The notes beneath the pieces were generated by a model that did not search any database, was not told where the DNA came from, and saw only the letters and a program-made list of their open reading frames with translations. A stretch of 64,000 bases of DNA from Halanaerobium saccharolyticum (GTDB lineage Bacteria > Bacillota > Halanaerobiia > Halanaerobiales > Halanaerobiaceae): positions 124,001-188,000 of the forward strand of contig NZ_SNWX01000002.1 of assembly GCF_004362045.1 (NCBI RefSeq), in the 5' to 3' direction. The translations under genes were made by a program, and so were the position numbers. Shown here piece by piece: positions 1 to 8,460 of this stretch. Positions within the stretch are counted from its first letter, which is position 1, and every line of letters starts with the position of its first letter.

Positions 1-609
1 AATGGAAGTGGTAAAACCTCTCTCTTAAATATTCTATGTCTGGTTGATCAGGATTATCAGGGTCATCTGTATTATAAAGGTCAAAAGATAAATAAAGAGC
101 AGCAAAATTTGGAATTGAGACGCAAATTTTCTGTGATCTGGCAGGATCCATATCTCTACCGGGGTGATGTCTTTTATAATATTGCTCTACCGTTAAAACT
201 GAGAAATATTAATCAAAATTTGATCAATAAAAAAGTAAAAGAAATAGCTGCCAGACTGGAGATTCAGAATTTATTAGAACAATCTGCCCACACTCTTTCG
301 GGAGGGGAAAGACAGAAAACTTCAATTGCCCGGGCTTTAATTACAGAGCCGGAGATTTTATTTGTAGATGAAGCGACAACAAATCTGGATGAGGAAAGTA
401 TTCAATTTTTTAATTCACATTTTGCTGATTTAGTAACAGATGAGATGACTGTTGTTATGGTCAGCCATGATCGAAGGCAGATAAAACAGCTGGCAGATCA
501 GATAACTTTACTTAAAAATGGGGAAATAAAAACAACTAAAAAGCTTAATAATTTCAATTTTGAACTATTTGGTGCAGGAATTGAAAGCCCCATAGTAGAA
601 ATAGTTTAA
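1..609 (+). CDS. ABC transporter ATP-binding protein (5' end outside window)
   Basis: The frame is open from base 1, so the N-terminus lies off the left edge and 202 residues remain. They start inside the Walker A loop (NGSGKTS), followed by a Q-loop (WQDPYLYRGDV), the signature LSGGERQK, Walker B ILFVDEATT and the H-loop histidine in VSHDRR. This is one complete ATPase minus its first strands, cytoplasmic, energising an importer or exporter whose membrane subunits must lie to the left. The short form and the LYRGDVFYNIALPLKLR segment recall tungstate/molybdate-type ATPases, but the substrate cannot be assigned. It lies 17 bp before the dihydropyrimidinase gene, so the two are probably co-transcribed. 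Confidence 0.88.
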   Translation, partial: NGSGKTSLLNILCLVDQDYQGHLYYKGQKINKEQQNLELRRKFSVIWQDPYLYRGDVFYNIALPLKLRNINQNLINKKVKEIAARLEIQNLLEQSAHTLSGGERQKTSIARALITEPEILFVDEATTNLDEESIQFFNSHFADLVTDEMTVVMVSHDRRQIKQLADQITLLKNGEIKTTKKLNNFNFELFGAGIESPIVEIV

Positions 610-626
610 TATAGAGGTGAAACAAA

Positions 627-2030
627 ATGAAAAAAATACTATTGAAAAATGCAAAATTAGTTGATGATATAGGTGTCAGAAAATCTGATCTGTTAATTGA
701 AGGAGAAAAAATAGCGGCAGAAGAAAAAAGAGGTTTCTTTGCAGAAGAGGAGTCGAAAAATCAATTTAAAGTTATTGATCTGAAAGGAAAATATATATTT
801 CCGGGGATTATTGATGCTCATACTCATTATCTGCTCCATTCTCGCGGTACTGTAACTGCAGATGATTTTTATCAGGGAAGTATTGCAGCTGCAGCCGGTG
901 GAGTGACCACAGTAATTGATTATATTGATTTTCCCGTAGATGGAGATTTTAAGCGCTCTGTTGCTGAGCGTAAAAAAGAGGCCAGTGATTCCATAATTGA
1001 TTATAATTTTCATCAGGTTGTCCAGGATTTTAATGAAAACATTTCCAAAAACTTAGCTGATTTAAAAGATTTAGGGCTGGCAAGCATCAAACTTTTTACA
1101 ACTTATAAAGATGTTGGTTATATGATAGAGCGGGATCAGTGGTCTGAGCTATTTAAGCGGCTGAAAGAAATTGAAATCCTGCCGCAGGTTCATGCAGAAG
1201 ATGACGCTCTGATTCAGGATTTGAAAGAAGTTTACAGCAGACGAAACTTAACAGCTCCAGAGTTCCATCCAGCTATTAGACCGGGAATTACAGAAGCTTT
1301 AGCTGTTAAAGAGATGGGAGAAGAAGCCCTGCAGGCAGATATGCCGCTGTATATAGTCCATTTATCATCGGCAGAAGGTTTAGAAGCAGTTAGAGATTTA
1401 AGATCTAGAAAGGCACAAATCTATGCCGAAACTGCTCCTCATTATTTACTGCTTGACAGTTCGTATTTAAAAAGAGAAGAGGCCCAGCTTTATTTAATGA
1501 CTCCACCATTGAGAAGTAAATATGACAATCAAAAATTATGGCAGGGAGTCAGCACAGGTGAGTTTCAGGTAGTGGCAACTGATCACTGTGCTTTTAATAA
1601 AGAGCAAAAAATGCAGTCTAACTCCAGTCTGGAAATCCTGCCGGGAATTCCAGGAACCGAAACAATGCTGCCTCTGCTTTATAGTTCAGGAGTTAGAAAT
1701 AATAGGATAACAATTAGAGAAATGGTAGAGATGCTCTCAGTCAATCCTGCTAAAATATTTGGACTTTATCCAGAAAAAGGCTCCCTGGAAGTGGGAACCG
1801 ATGCTGATCTGACAGTTTTTGATCCAAATCTAGAAAAAAAATTAACTGCAGAAAATTTACATTCTGCAGCCGGATACAGTCCTTATAATGATTTTACAGT
1901 TAAAGGTTATCCTGTCATGACATTTAGACGGGGAGAGTTAATTTTTGCTGATAAGCTGAGAGCAGAAAAAGGAAGTGGCAAATTTATTTTTGCTCACAGT
2001 TCAAGTCTTCTGCAGACTCAGAATTATTAA
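627..2030 (+). CDS. dihydropyrimidinase / D-hydantoinase family amidohydrolase
   Basis: A 467-residue cyclic amidohydrolase expected to open dihydropyrimidine or hydantoin rings in the cytoplasm. The binuclear metal ligands are in place: H65/H67 in DAHTH, the probable carboxylated lysine K155 in SIKLFTTY, H189 in QVHAED, H245 in IVHLSS and D319 in ATDHC. Length fits the family (about 460). ATG 627 follows a GAGGTG ribosome site. Relatives include allantoinase and dihydroorotase; the pattern favours dihydropyrimidinase, but the natural substrate is unknown. No other pyrimidine-degradation gene is nearby. The last 47 bp overlap the convergent rex gene tail to tail, which is unusual for two unrelated transcripts. 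Confidence 0.88.
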   Translation: MKKILLKNAKLVDDIGVRKSDLLIEGEKIAAEEKRGFFAEEESKNQFKVIDLKGKYIFPGIIDAHTHYLLHSRGTVTADDFYQGSIAAAAGGVTTVIDYIDFPVDGDFKRSVAERKKEASDSIIDYNFHQVVQDFNENISKNLADLKDLGLASIKLFTTYKDVGYMIERDQWSELFKRLKEIEILPQVHAEDDALIQDLKEVYSRRNLTAPEFHPAIRPGITEALAVKEMGEEALQADMPLYIVHLSSAEGLEAVRDLRSRKAQIYAETAPHYLLLDSSYLKREEAQLYLMTPPLRSKYDNQKLWQGVSTGEFQVVATDHCAFNKEQKMQSNSSLEILPGIPGTETMLPLLYSSGVRNNRITIREMVEMLSVNPAKIFGLYPEKGSLEVGTDADLTVFDPNLEKKLTAENLHSAAGYSPYNDFTVKGYPVMTFRRGELIFADKLRAEKGSGKFIFAHSSSLLQTQNY

Positions 2031-2664
2031 TCCGAATTTGATTCATCTTAACTGATAATTTACAGAGACCTTCATTAATTAATTGTTCCTCCAGTAAAAC
2101 ATCATCGGGCACCTGTAAAGGGACTTCTGTAAAATCCCAGATTGCTTTAATTCCGGCCGCTACCAGGCGGTCGGTTATTTTTTGTGCAGCCCCCCCGGGT
2201 ACTGTTAAAGCTGCTACATTAATCTTGTTATTTTCCATAAATTCTTCCAGATTATTAATACTCCGAATTTCTATATCATTGATTACCAGGCCAATTAATT
2301 TGGGATTTTTATCAAAAATTGAAATCAGTTGATATCCTCGTTCTCTATAGCCTTTATTGTAAGCTAATGCCTGGCCTAAATGACCCGCACCAATGATGAT
2401 GATTTTTTTCTTATAATTAAAGCCCATAATAATACTTAACTGCTGAAAAAGACAGAAAACGTCATAACCATAACTTTTGCGGCCAAAAGTGCCAAAATAG
2501 CTTAAATCTTTGCGAATCAAAGAACTGCTGAAACCTGTTAGTTCTGCCAGTTCTTCCGATGATATATACTCTTTAGTTGAATCCTGCAGTCTTTTTAGAT
2601 ATTGATAATATACCGGCAGCCGACTAATTATTATGTCCGGAATAGAATTTATTTCTTTCCCCAT
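1984..2664 (-). CDS. rex: redox-sensing transcriptional repressor Rex
   Basis: A 226-residue Rex. The N-terminal winged helix (residues 8-75: IPDIIISRLPVYY, SSSLIRKDLSYFG, GYDV) binds DNA, and the Rossmann domain (IIIIGAGHLGQAL, residues 88-100) senses the NADH/NAD+ ratio. A C-terminal swapped helix is expected for dimerisation. Rex represses fermentation and reductive genes when NAD+ is abundant. The start has a good ribosome site (complement of CCTCC just upstream), and a probable Rex operator lies in its own promoter region, suggesting autoregulation. Its 3' end overlaps the convergent dihydropyrimidinase gene. The C-terminus runs slightly past the usual Rex length (about 210). Confidence 0.96.
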   Translation of the reverse strand: MGKEINSIPDIIISRLPVYYQYLKRLQDSTKEYISSEELAELTGFSSSLIRKDLSYFGTFGRKSYGYDVFCLFQQLSIIMGFNYKKKIIIIGAGHLGQALAYNKGYRERGYQLISIFDKNPKLIGLVINDIEIRSINNLEEFMENNKINVAALTVPGGAAQKITDRLVAAGIKAIWDFTEVPLQVPDDVLLEEQLINEGLCKLSVKMNQIRINNSESAEDLNCEQK

Positions 2665-2683
2665 TTTTTAACCTCCAGTGATA

Positions 2684-2701
2684 TTGTTAAAAAAATAACA
2701 T
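2684..2701 (-). promoter_or_regulatory. candidate Rex operator
   Basis: TTGTTAAAAAAATAACAT matches the clostridial Rex operator pattern TTGTTAA-N4-TTAACAA at 12 of 14 defined positions. It sits between the predicted promoter of rex and its ribosome site, overlapping the start of transcription, where binding would block the gene. Confidence 0.65.
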
Positions 2702-2712
2702 ACTCTATTTTC

Positions 2713-2741
2713 ATTTTATATTAATTAGCAAATGTTTTCAA
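2713..2741 (-). promoter_or_regulatory. predicted sigma-A promoter of rex
   Basis: On the reverse strand TTGAAA (2741-2736) and TAAAAT (2718-2713) are separated by 17 bp, placing the transcript start near 2706, just upstream of the candidate Rex operator. Confidence 0.55.
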
Positions 2742-2901
2742 CTATTATTATTATTTTTTCCTGTTCTAAATTATTAAGCAGTATAATTGCAGGCAGGAAA
2801 TATTTACTTTTTGTCGAAAGATATATAGTAAGAGAGAAATCAGAATTTTCTGGGATAATAGAGTTCAAATTCAATAATTGAGAGAAAAAGGAGTGTGTAA
2901 A

Positions 2902-5319
2902 ATGGAAGACTATAAAATTAATATTTCTAATTTAGATTACAATTTTGAGGAAAAAGAACTGGATTTTAACACAACAGAAGAACTTTCGGCAATTGATGAA
3001 GAAATAATCGGTCAGAATAGAGCCGCTGATTCTCTTGATTTTGGAATGAGAGTAAGCAAAAAAGGATATAATATTTTTATGGCAGGAGAATCAGGAACTG
3101 GAAAATCAACTTATGCTGAAAATATGACAGAAGAAAAAGCGGCAGAGATGGAACAGCCGAAAGATATATTATATGTTTTTAATTTTTCTGAGCCGGAAGA
3201 ACCTCGAGTAATGCGGGTGCCGGCTGGAATGGGTAAAGACTTAAAAGATGATATGAAAAAAATTATAGAGGAACTGCAGGAAGAGATTCCCCGGGCATTT
3301 GAAGGGGAAGAATATGAGAAGGAAAGAAAAGAAATTTTAAACCAGTATCAACCTAAATCAAATAAGGTGATGCAGGAATTTGAAGAATCTGCCCGGGAAA
3401 GAGGGTTTATGCTTCAAAACACTTCTCAGGGTATGGTACCAGTGCCAATTGATGAAAATGGTGAACCGATCTCACGCGAAGATTTTCAGGATATGGATGA
3501 GGAAAAGAAGAAAAAGATTCGCAGTGAGAGCCAGGAAATACAGAATGAAATTTCGCAGGTTATGAGGAAGATCCGTTCTATTAAAGAGGAAGCTCAGGAT
3601 GAACTGGCAGCTCTGGAAAAAAAGATAGGAATTTCTGTAGTTCAGCCCATAATCTGTCATCTGCAGGATAAATATGAGGACAGCGAGAAAATAGTTGACT
3701 ATTTAGAAGAGGTTCAGGAAGATATTGTAGATAATATTGATAAATTCCGGAATGATGATCAGAAACCGCAGAATCCTTTAATGGCTATGCAGAAGCAGGA
3801 TGATGGGGATTTCTTTATCCGTTATCAAATAAATCTTTTCGTAAATAATAGTAAAACTGAAGGTGCACCTGTGATTTATGAAAAAAATCCAACTTATTAT
3901 AATCTTTTTGGTAAGATAGAAGGTAAGAGCCAGTTTGGGACAATCACTACCAATTTTACAATGATTAAAAGTGGTTCCCTGCATAAAGCAGATGGTGGAT
4001 TTTTAATAGTCCAGGCCAAAGATGTGCTGACCAATCCATTCTGCTGGGACACTTTAAAAAGGGCTCTGATTAATCAGGAGATTACAGTTGAAAATATAGG
4101 TGAGCAGTACAGAAGAGTACCAATAATCACTCTTAAACCAGAAGAAGTTGAACTTGATCTGAAGGTGATTATGATTGGTTCTCCTTATATTTATTATTTA
4201 CTCTATAATTTTGATGATGAATTTTCAGAGTTATTTAAGATTAAAGCAGATTTTGATACAGAAATGGAAAGAAATAAAGAAAATATAAAGAAGTTTGCTG
4301 ATTTTATTTCTTCAGTAATTAATCGAGAAGAGTTAAAAGAGTTTAGTGCCGGAGCGGTAGCAGCAATGATTGATTTCAGCTCCCGGCTGACACAGGACCG
4401 CGAAAAGCTTTCAACTAAATTTAACGAAATTATAGAAATTTTAATTGAATCAGATGTCTGGTCTGAGAGTTTTGATGAAGATGTGGTCAGTGCCAGTTCA
4501 GTTAAAAAAGCAATTGACGAAAAAGAAAGGCGCTCCAATTTACTGGAAGAAAAAATTCAGGAACAGATTGACCGTGATCACCTATTACTTGATGTTAGTG
4601 GTGAGGAAGTTGGTCAAATTAATGGTCTTTCTGTTTATCAGGCAGGAAATTATACATTTGGGCGTCCGGCCAGAATCACGGCCCGCAGTTATTTAGGTAA
4701 GGAAGGCGTAATCAATATTGAGCGTGAGGCCAAGATGAGCGGCCGGATTCACAGTAAGGGTGTTATGATTTTAACCGGTTATTTAGGTGGTAAATATGCC
4801 CACGATGCTCCCTTAAGTTTAACAGCTTCTATTGCCTTTGAGCAGAGTTATGGTGGGGTTGATGGAGATAGTGCTACCTGTGCTGAAGTAGTAGCTTTAC
4901 TTTCTTCACTGTCTGAGATTCCAGTTCGTCAGGATGTTGCAATCACAGGCTCGATGAATCAAAAAGGTGTTGTCCAGCCAATTGGTGGAGTCAATGAAAA
5001 GATAGAAGGATTCTTTAAGGTCTGTCAGGCCAAAGGTCTTACCGGAGAACAGGGTGTGATTATACCCCGCCGCAACTTAGATAATTTAATGCTGGATCAG
5101 GAAGTTCTTGATGCAGTAGATGAGGGCAAATTTAATCTTTACAGCATTGATGAAATTGATCAGGCCTTAGAAATTATGTTAAAACAGGATGCAGAAGAAG
5201 TTCATTCTGCAGTTAAAGAAAAATTAGAAGAATATGCTGAACTGGAATCCGAAAATTATGCAGAGCTTAATGAGGAAGAAGCGGAATCGGATACAAAAAC
5301 TGATGAAGATGAAGAATAA
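2902..5319 (+). CDS. Lon-like ATP-dependent protease (AAA_32 / S16 family)
   Basis: An 805-residue soluble Lon-B-like protease. An AAA module carries Walker A GESGTGKST (residues 62-70) and a long glutamate-rich helical insertion (about 110-260). The C-terminal S16 domain holds the catalytic dyad: Ser657 in GDSATCAE and Lys700 in GGVNEKIEG. It lacks the N-terminal substrate domain of classical Lon and has no membrane helices. The start is ATG 2902 with AAGGAG 6-9 nt upstream; an in-frame TTG at 2878 lacks a ribosome site. The C-terminal 45 residues are very acidic, as is often seen in halophile proteins. It probably degrades misfolded or regulatory proteins. It is monocistronic by spacing, with nagA 98 bp downstream. 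Confidence 0.9.
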   Translation: MEDYKINISNLDYNFEEKELDFNTTEELSAIDEEIIGQNRAADSLDFGMRVSKKGYNIFMAGESGTGKSTYAENMTEEKAAEMEQPKDILYVFNFSEPEEPRVMRVPAGMGKDLKDDMKKIIEELQEEIPRAFEGEEYEKERKEILNQYQPKSNKVMQEFEESARERGFMLQNTSQGMVPVPIDENGEPISREDFQDMDEEKKKKIRSESQEIQNEISQVMRKIRSIKEEAQDELAALEKKIGISVVQPIICHLQDKYEDSEKIVDYLEEVQEDIVDNIDKFRNDDQKPQNPLMAMQKQDDGDFFIRYQINLFVNNSKTEGAPVIYEKNPTYYNLFGKIEGKSQFGTITTNFTMIKSGSLHKADGGFLIVQAKDVLTNPFCWDTLKRALINQEITVENIGEQYRRVPIITLKPEEVELDLKVIMIGSPYIYYLLYNFDDEFSELFKIKADFDTEMERNKENIKKFADFISSVINREELKEFSAGAVAAMIDFSSRLTQDREKLSTKFNEIIEILIESDVWSESFDEDVVSASSVKKAIDEKERRSNLLEEKIQEQIDRDHLLLDVSGEEVGQINGLSVYQAGNYTFGRPARITARSYLGKEGVINIEREAKMSGRIHSKGVMILTGYLGGKYAHDAPLSLTASIAFEQSYGGVDGDSATCAEVVALLSSLSEIPVRQDVAITGSMNQKGVVQPIGGVNEKIEGFFKVCQAKGLTGEQGVIIPRRNLDNLMLDQEVLDAVDEGKFNLYSIDEIDQALEIMLKQDAEEVHSAVKEKLEEYAELESENYAELNEEEAESDTKTDEDEE

Positions 5320-5329
5320 ATAAGCCAAA

Positions 5330-5401
5330 TATAATTTATCTCAAGCAGGAGAAAATGTAATTAATTTTCTTTAAGTTCAGCCTCAATTAAGATAAATTAT
5401 A
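5330..5401. repeat. nested inverted repeat between the protease gene and nagA
   Basis: Perfect 12-bp arms TATAATTTATCT (5330-5341) and AGATAAATTATA (5390-5401) enclose a second inverted repeat AGAAAAT (5350-5356) / ATTTTCT (5364-5370). The right outer arm ends just before the nagA ribosome site. No T-tract follows, so it is not an obvious terminator; it could be an RNA fold in the nagA leader or a protein-binding site. Confidence 0.5.
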
Positions 5402-5417
5402 AGCAGAGGTGAAAAAA

Positions 5418-6575
5418 ATGAAGAAATTAATAAAAAATGCAAATATAATTCTTGAAAATAAGGTTATAAATAATGGCTCTTTAGTTTTTAACGAAGAAAG
5501 TTCAAAAATAGAAAAGATTGCTTCCTATAAGCTGGAAGCTGAAACAGAAATGGAAGTAATTGATGCTGAAGGTGGTTATCTGGCTCCAGGAATGATTGAT
5601 ACTCACATCCATGGTGGTGGTGGTTTTGATACCATGGATTCTTCACCTGAAGCCCTAAATAAAATTAGTGAGATTTTAGCTGACCATGGAGTGACCTCTT
5701 TTCTGCCAACTACAATGACCATGGCTGAAGCTGATATTCAGGCTGCTTTAAAAAATATAAGGCAGGCTAAGAAAAATGGTACCAGTGGCGCCCGGGTTTT
5801 AGGAACCCATGTAGAAGGACCTTTTATTAGTCCTGAATACATTGGAGCCCAAAATAGTGAGGAATTAGCCAAACCTGAGCCTGAGCTTTTAAGAGATTAT
5901 TATGATGTGGTAGAAATTGTAACTCTGGCCCCTGAGGTAGAGGGAGCAGTTGAGCTAATTAAAGAGCTGCATCAGAATAATATTACAGCTTCGGCCGGCC
6001 ATTCAGCAGCAAGTTATGAAGATTTTCAGCAGGCCTATCAGGCTGGAATGGATCATTTTACCCATTTATATAACGCGATGACTGGCCTGCATCACAGGGA
6101 GCCTGGGCTTGTTGGGGCTGCTTTTGATTCTGAAGCTACAGTTGAATTGATAGTCGATTTAATTCATCATCATCAGGCTGTTGATCGTTTTACCATTCAG
6201 GCTAAAGGTATTGATAAGGTAATTTTAGTTTCAGATGGAATGGAGGCAACCGGACTTGAGGAAGGCGAATATGAGCTGGGCGGCCAGAAAGTTATAGTTA
6301 AAGATGGAGCTGCCAGACTGGAGTCAGGTGTACTTGCAGGTAGTGTTTTAACCCTGGATCAAGCGGTTAGAAATTTAATGGAAGTTACAGAATTATCACT
6401 GCCAGAAATATTTAAGCTGGTTACTTTAAATCCAGCCCGTAAGCTGAATTTAGATCATAAATTGGGCAGAATCAAGCCCGGTTATCAGGCAGATCTGGTT
6501 CTTTTTGACCGCAGTTTTAAAGTGCAAAAGACATTTGTCCAGGGCAGAGAAATCGCTCGAAAAAATAAGAATTAA
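5418..6575 (+). CDS. nagA: N-acetylglucosamine-6-phosphate deacetylase
   Basis: A 385-residue amidohydrolase that removes acetate from GlcNAc-6-phosphate, feeding amino sugars and recycled murein into glycolysis or wall synthesis. Visible family motifs are DTHIHGGGGFDTMD (metal site), GTHVEGPF, ASAGHSAA, HLYNAMTGLHHREPG (substrate loop) and VSDGMEATG with the catalytic aspartate. The start is ATG 5418 after GAGGTG; the in-frame GTG at 5409 is part of the ribosome site itself. nagB (deaminase) and a sugar transporter, its usual partners, are not adjacent. Length and motifs are standard, so the assignment is secure. Confidence 0.95.
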   Translation: MKKLIKNANIILENKVINNGSLVFNEESSKIEKIASYKLEAETEMEVIDAEGGYLAPGMIDTHIHGGGGFDTMDSSPEALNKISEILADHGVTSFLPTTMTMAEADIQAALKNIRQAKKNGTSGARVLGTHVEGPFISPEYIGAQNSEELAKPEPELLRDYYDVVEIVTLAPEVEGAVELIKELHQNNITASAGHSAASYEDFQQAYQAGMDHFTHLYNAMTGLHHREPGLVGAAFDSEATVELIVDLIHHHQAVDRFTIQAKGIDKVILVSDGMEATGLEEGEYELGGQKVIVKDGAARLESGVLAGSVLTLDQAVRNLMEVTELSLPEIFKLVTLNPARKLNLDHKLGRIKPGYQADLVLFDRSFKVQKTFVQGREIARKNKN

Positions 6576-6613
6576 CGAGCTTTAATGAGCTAATTTAAAA
6601 TATAAAACATTAT

Positions 6614-6657
6614 AAAGTCAGGGCCTTCATTTTAGGTTTTTGACCTTCTCTGACTTT
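6614..6657. repeat. inverted repeat overlapping the hsp20 promoter
   Basis: AAAGTCAG (6614-6621) and CTGACTTT (6650-6657) form a perfect 8-bp inverted repeat. The right arm lies inside the spacer of the hsp20 promoter and the -35 box is in the loop. It has no T-tract, so it looks more like an operator or leader fold than a terminator for nagA. Confidence 0.4.
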
Positions 6658-6668
6658 GGTCTTATAAT
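6640..6668 (+). promoter_or_regulatory. predicted sigma-A promoter of hsp20
   Basis: TTGACC (6640-6645), a 17-bp spacer and a perfect TATAAT (6663-6668) lie about 50 bp before the gene. No CIRCE or CtsR repeat is apparent, so heat control may run through the overlapping inverted repeat or another factor. Confidence 0.75.
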
Positions 6669-6720
6669 ATAAGTAGAAAGTGATGAAGACTAAAGTTTAA
6701 AAAAATTCGGAGGTGGTTTT

Positions 6721-7161
6721 ATGTTTGATTTAGTACCATTTAGAAACCGCAGTCGGAGAGATGTCGCTGAAAGAGATGAGGATCCATTTAATAATCTGGT
6801 TTCCGATTTCTTTGGTGATGTGATGGATTTTGCCGGACGCAGTTTCAGAGCTGACATTAAGGAAAGTGATGAGGAATATACCATTGAAGCTGAAATGCCT
6901 GGCATGAAGAAGGAAGATATTAATCTTGAGATTAATGATGATTATCTAACAATTTCTGCCGAGCACCAGGAAGAAAAAGAAGAAAAGAACGAAGACTATA
7001 TACGTCGTGAGAGAAGACAGGGTAGATATGCCCGCAGTTTCTATTTTGAAAATGTAAACCAAGATGATATTAAGGCAGAATATAATGATGGAGTTTTAAA
7101 AGTTCATCTTCCCAAAGAAGAAAAAACTCCTGTTAAAAAGCGTACAATCGATATTGATTAA
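6721..7161 (+). CDS. small heat-shock protein, Hsp20 / alpha-crystallin family
   Basis: A 146-residue chaperone that holds unfolding proteins in large oligomers without ATP. The N-terminal arm (MFDLVPFRNRSRRD) is followed by an alpha-crystallin domain from about residue 40 to 138, with YTIEAEMPGMKKEDI, the family core YARSFYFE and the A-x-Y-x-DGVLKVHLPK strand. It ends in a short lysine-rich tail. ATG 6721 follows GGAGGTGG. It has its own promoter and a strong terminator, so it is a single-gene unit. Confidence 0.95.
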   Translation: MFDLVPFRNRSRRDVAERDEDPFNNLVSDFFGDVMDFAGRSFRADIKESDEEYTIEAEMPGMKKEDINLEINDDYLTISAEHQEEKEEKNEDYIRRERRQGRYARSFYFENVNQDDIKAEYNDGVLKVHLPKEEKTPVKKRTIDID

Positions 7162-7179
7162 ATTTAATAGTTTTTACTT

Positions 7180-7208
7180 CCCGACCACCAGGTCGGGTTA
7201 TTTTTTTT
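7180..7208 (+). terminator. intrinsic terminator after hsp20
   Basis: CCCGACC-acca-GGTCGGG stem, three bases, then eight T residues (7201-7208). Confidence 0.92.
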
Positions 7209-7226
7209 GGAGGAAAAGTCAGTTAA

Positions 7227-7255
7227 TTGAAGAATTAATAATAGTAGAGTATAAT
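7227..7255 (+). promoter_or_regulatory. predicted promoter of the racemase-exporter pair
   Basis: TTGAAG (7227-7232), 17-bp spacer, TATAAT (7250-7255). The 118-nt leader that follows contains an A/T hairpin, AAAAATCT-tgagtt-AGATTTTT (about 7285-7306). It is too short for a lysine riboswitch. Confidence 0.6.
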
Positions 7256-7373
7256 ATAGTTATAGTTTAGAAATAAATTGGAGAAAAATCTTGAGTTAGA
7301 TTTTTAGATAGCTTAAAATTAGAACTTTTTCAATAATTTGTTGGGTTTAATAAACTGATTAGGAGGATCAAAA

Positions 7374-8444
7374 TTGAATTATCCACAGCTTGATATTTAT
7401 CTCAACCGAATAAAGGAAAATGCCAGTAAATTAAGGCAGGAGCTTGATGGTAAAAATATTAAATTAACAGCGGTAGTTAAAGGTTTTGCCGGGAATTTAA
7501 ATGTTTTTAAAGCCTATCAAGAGGCAGCAATAAAAAGTATAGCTGATTCCCGGATTGAAAATATAAAAAAATTTAGAGAAGCCGGATATCAGGACGAGAT
7601 ATTGATGCTTAGAATTCCAATGCCTTCAGAAATTAAAGAGATTGTCCCCTATATCGATGCTTCTTTAGTCACTGAAGCAAAAACTGCAGAGCTGATTTCT
7701 AAAGCAGCAGAAGCGGCTGCTAAAATAATTGATTTAATAATTATGGTTGATATTGGTGATCGGCGGGAAGGAATTTTAGCTCAAAATTTGGCGGAGCTGG
7801 CAGAAAAAATAGAGGCTCTGCCCGGAGTTAAACTCAAAGGAATAGGGACCAACTTAGGCTGTTTTGCCGGAATAATTCCTGATCAGAAAAATACTTTTCA
7901 CCTTATAAATTTAAAGAGGGAATTGGAAAATAAGCTGGGGCGTGAACTTGAAATTCTATCTGCCGGTAATACTGCAACTATCAGGCTCTTAAAAGAACAA
8001 GAGCTGGCCCGGGAGGTTAGTAATTTAAGAGTTGGTGAGGCAATTTTACTGGGAACTGATATTATCAATCAAAGTCTAATAAATGGGTATCATCATTACA
8101 ATTTTCGTCTGCAGGCAGAGATTGTTGAGCTCAAAGAAAAGCCTTCAAATCCGGAAGGAGAAATGGCTTTTGGTGGTCAGGGTAGAGGTCAGATTATTGA
8201 AGATAAAGGTCTGCGGAGGCGGGCGATTCTGGCAGTTGGAAAACAGGATATAGACTATCACGGACTTTATCCAGAACTTGAGGGAGTGGATGTCCTGGGT
8301 GCCAGCAGTGATCATTTGATAACTGATGTTACAGATGCAGCTCAGGATCTGGGAGTTGGAGATATTTTGACTTTTAAAATTAATTATAGTGCTATGCTGA
8401 GAGCAATGACTTCTCAATATGTCAGCAAAAATTATATAGAATAG
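7374..8444 (+). CDS. PLP-dependent alanine/ornithine racemase family protein
   Basis: A 356-residue fold-III PLP enzyme of the alanine racemase N-terminal superfamily. It most resembles the ornithine racemase (Orr)-like branch: N-terminal YPQLDIYLNRIKENA, PLP lysine K36 in TAVVKGFAGN, then SIADSRIENIKKF. Later motifs are MVDIGDRREGI, GIGTNLGCF, LSAGNTATIRLL and LRVGEAILLG. It should interconvert D and L forms of an amino acid, possibly ornithine or lysine, in the cytosol. The start is TTG 7374 behind AGGAGG. The LysO-type exporter gene begins 16 bp downstream, so racemase and exporter form one unit. Exact substrate is not readable. Confidence 0.82.
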   Translation: MNYPQLDIYLNRIKENASKLRQELDGKNIKLTAVVKGFAGNLNVFKAYQEAAIKSIADSRIENIKKFREAGYQDEILMLRIPMPSEIKEIVPYIDASLVTEAKTAELISKAAEAAAKIIDLIIMVDIGDRREGILAQNLAELAEKIEALPGVKLKGIGTNLGCFAGIIPDQKNTFHLINLKRELENKLGRELEILSAGNTATIRLLKEQELAREVSNLRVGEAILLGTDIINQSLINGYHHYNFRLQAEIVELKEKPSNPEGEMAFGGQGRGQIIEDKGLRRRAILAVGKQDIDYHGLYPELEGVDVLGASSDHLITDVTDAAQDLGVGDILTFKINYSAMLRAMTSQYVSKNYIE

Positions 8445-8460
8445 TTCTGGAGGGATACTT

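Noticed and set aside
3380-3565. Open frame on the forward strand inside the Lon-like protease gene.
   Set aside because: Shadow of a coding region with strong protein evidence; no ribosome site and very basic random composition.
7256-7373. Possible lysine riboswitch before the racemase-LysO genes.
   Set aside because: The leader is only 118 nt and lacks the conserved multi-helix core; only one A/T hairpin is visible.
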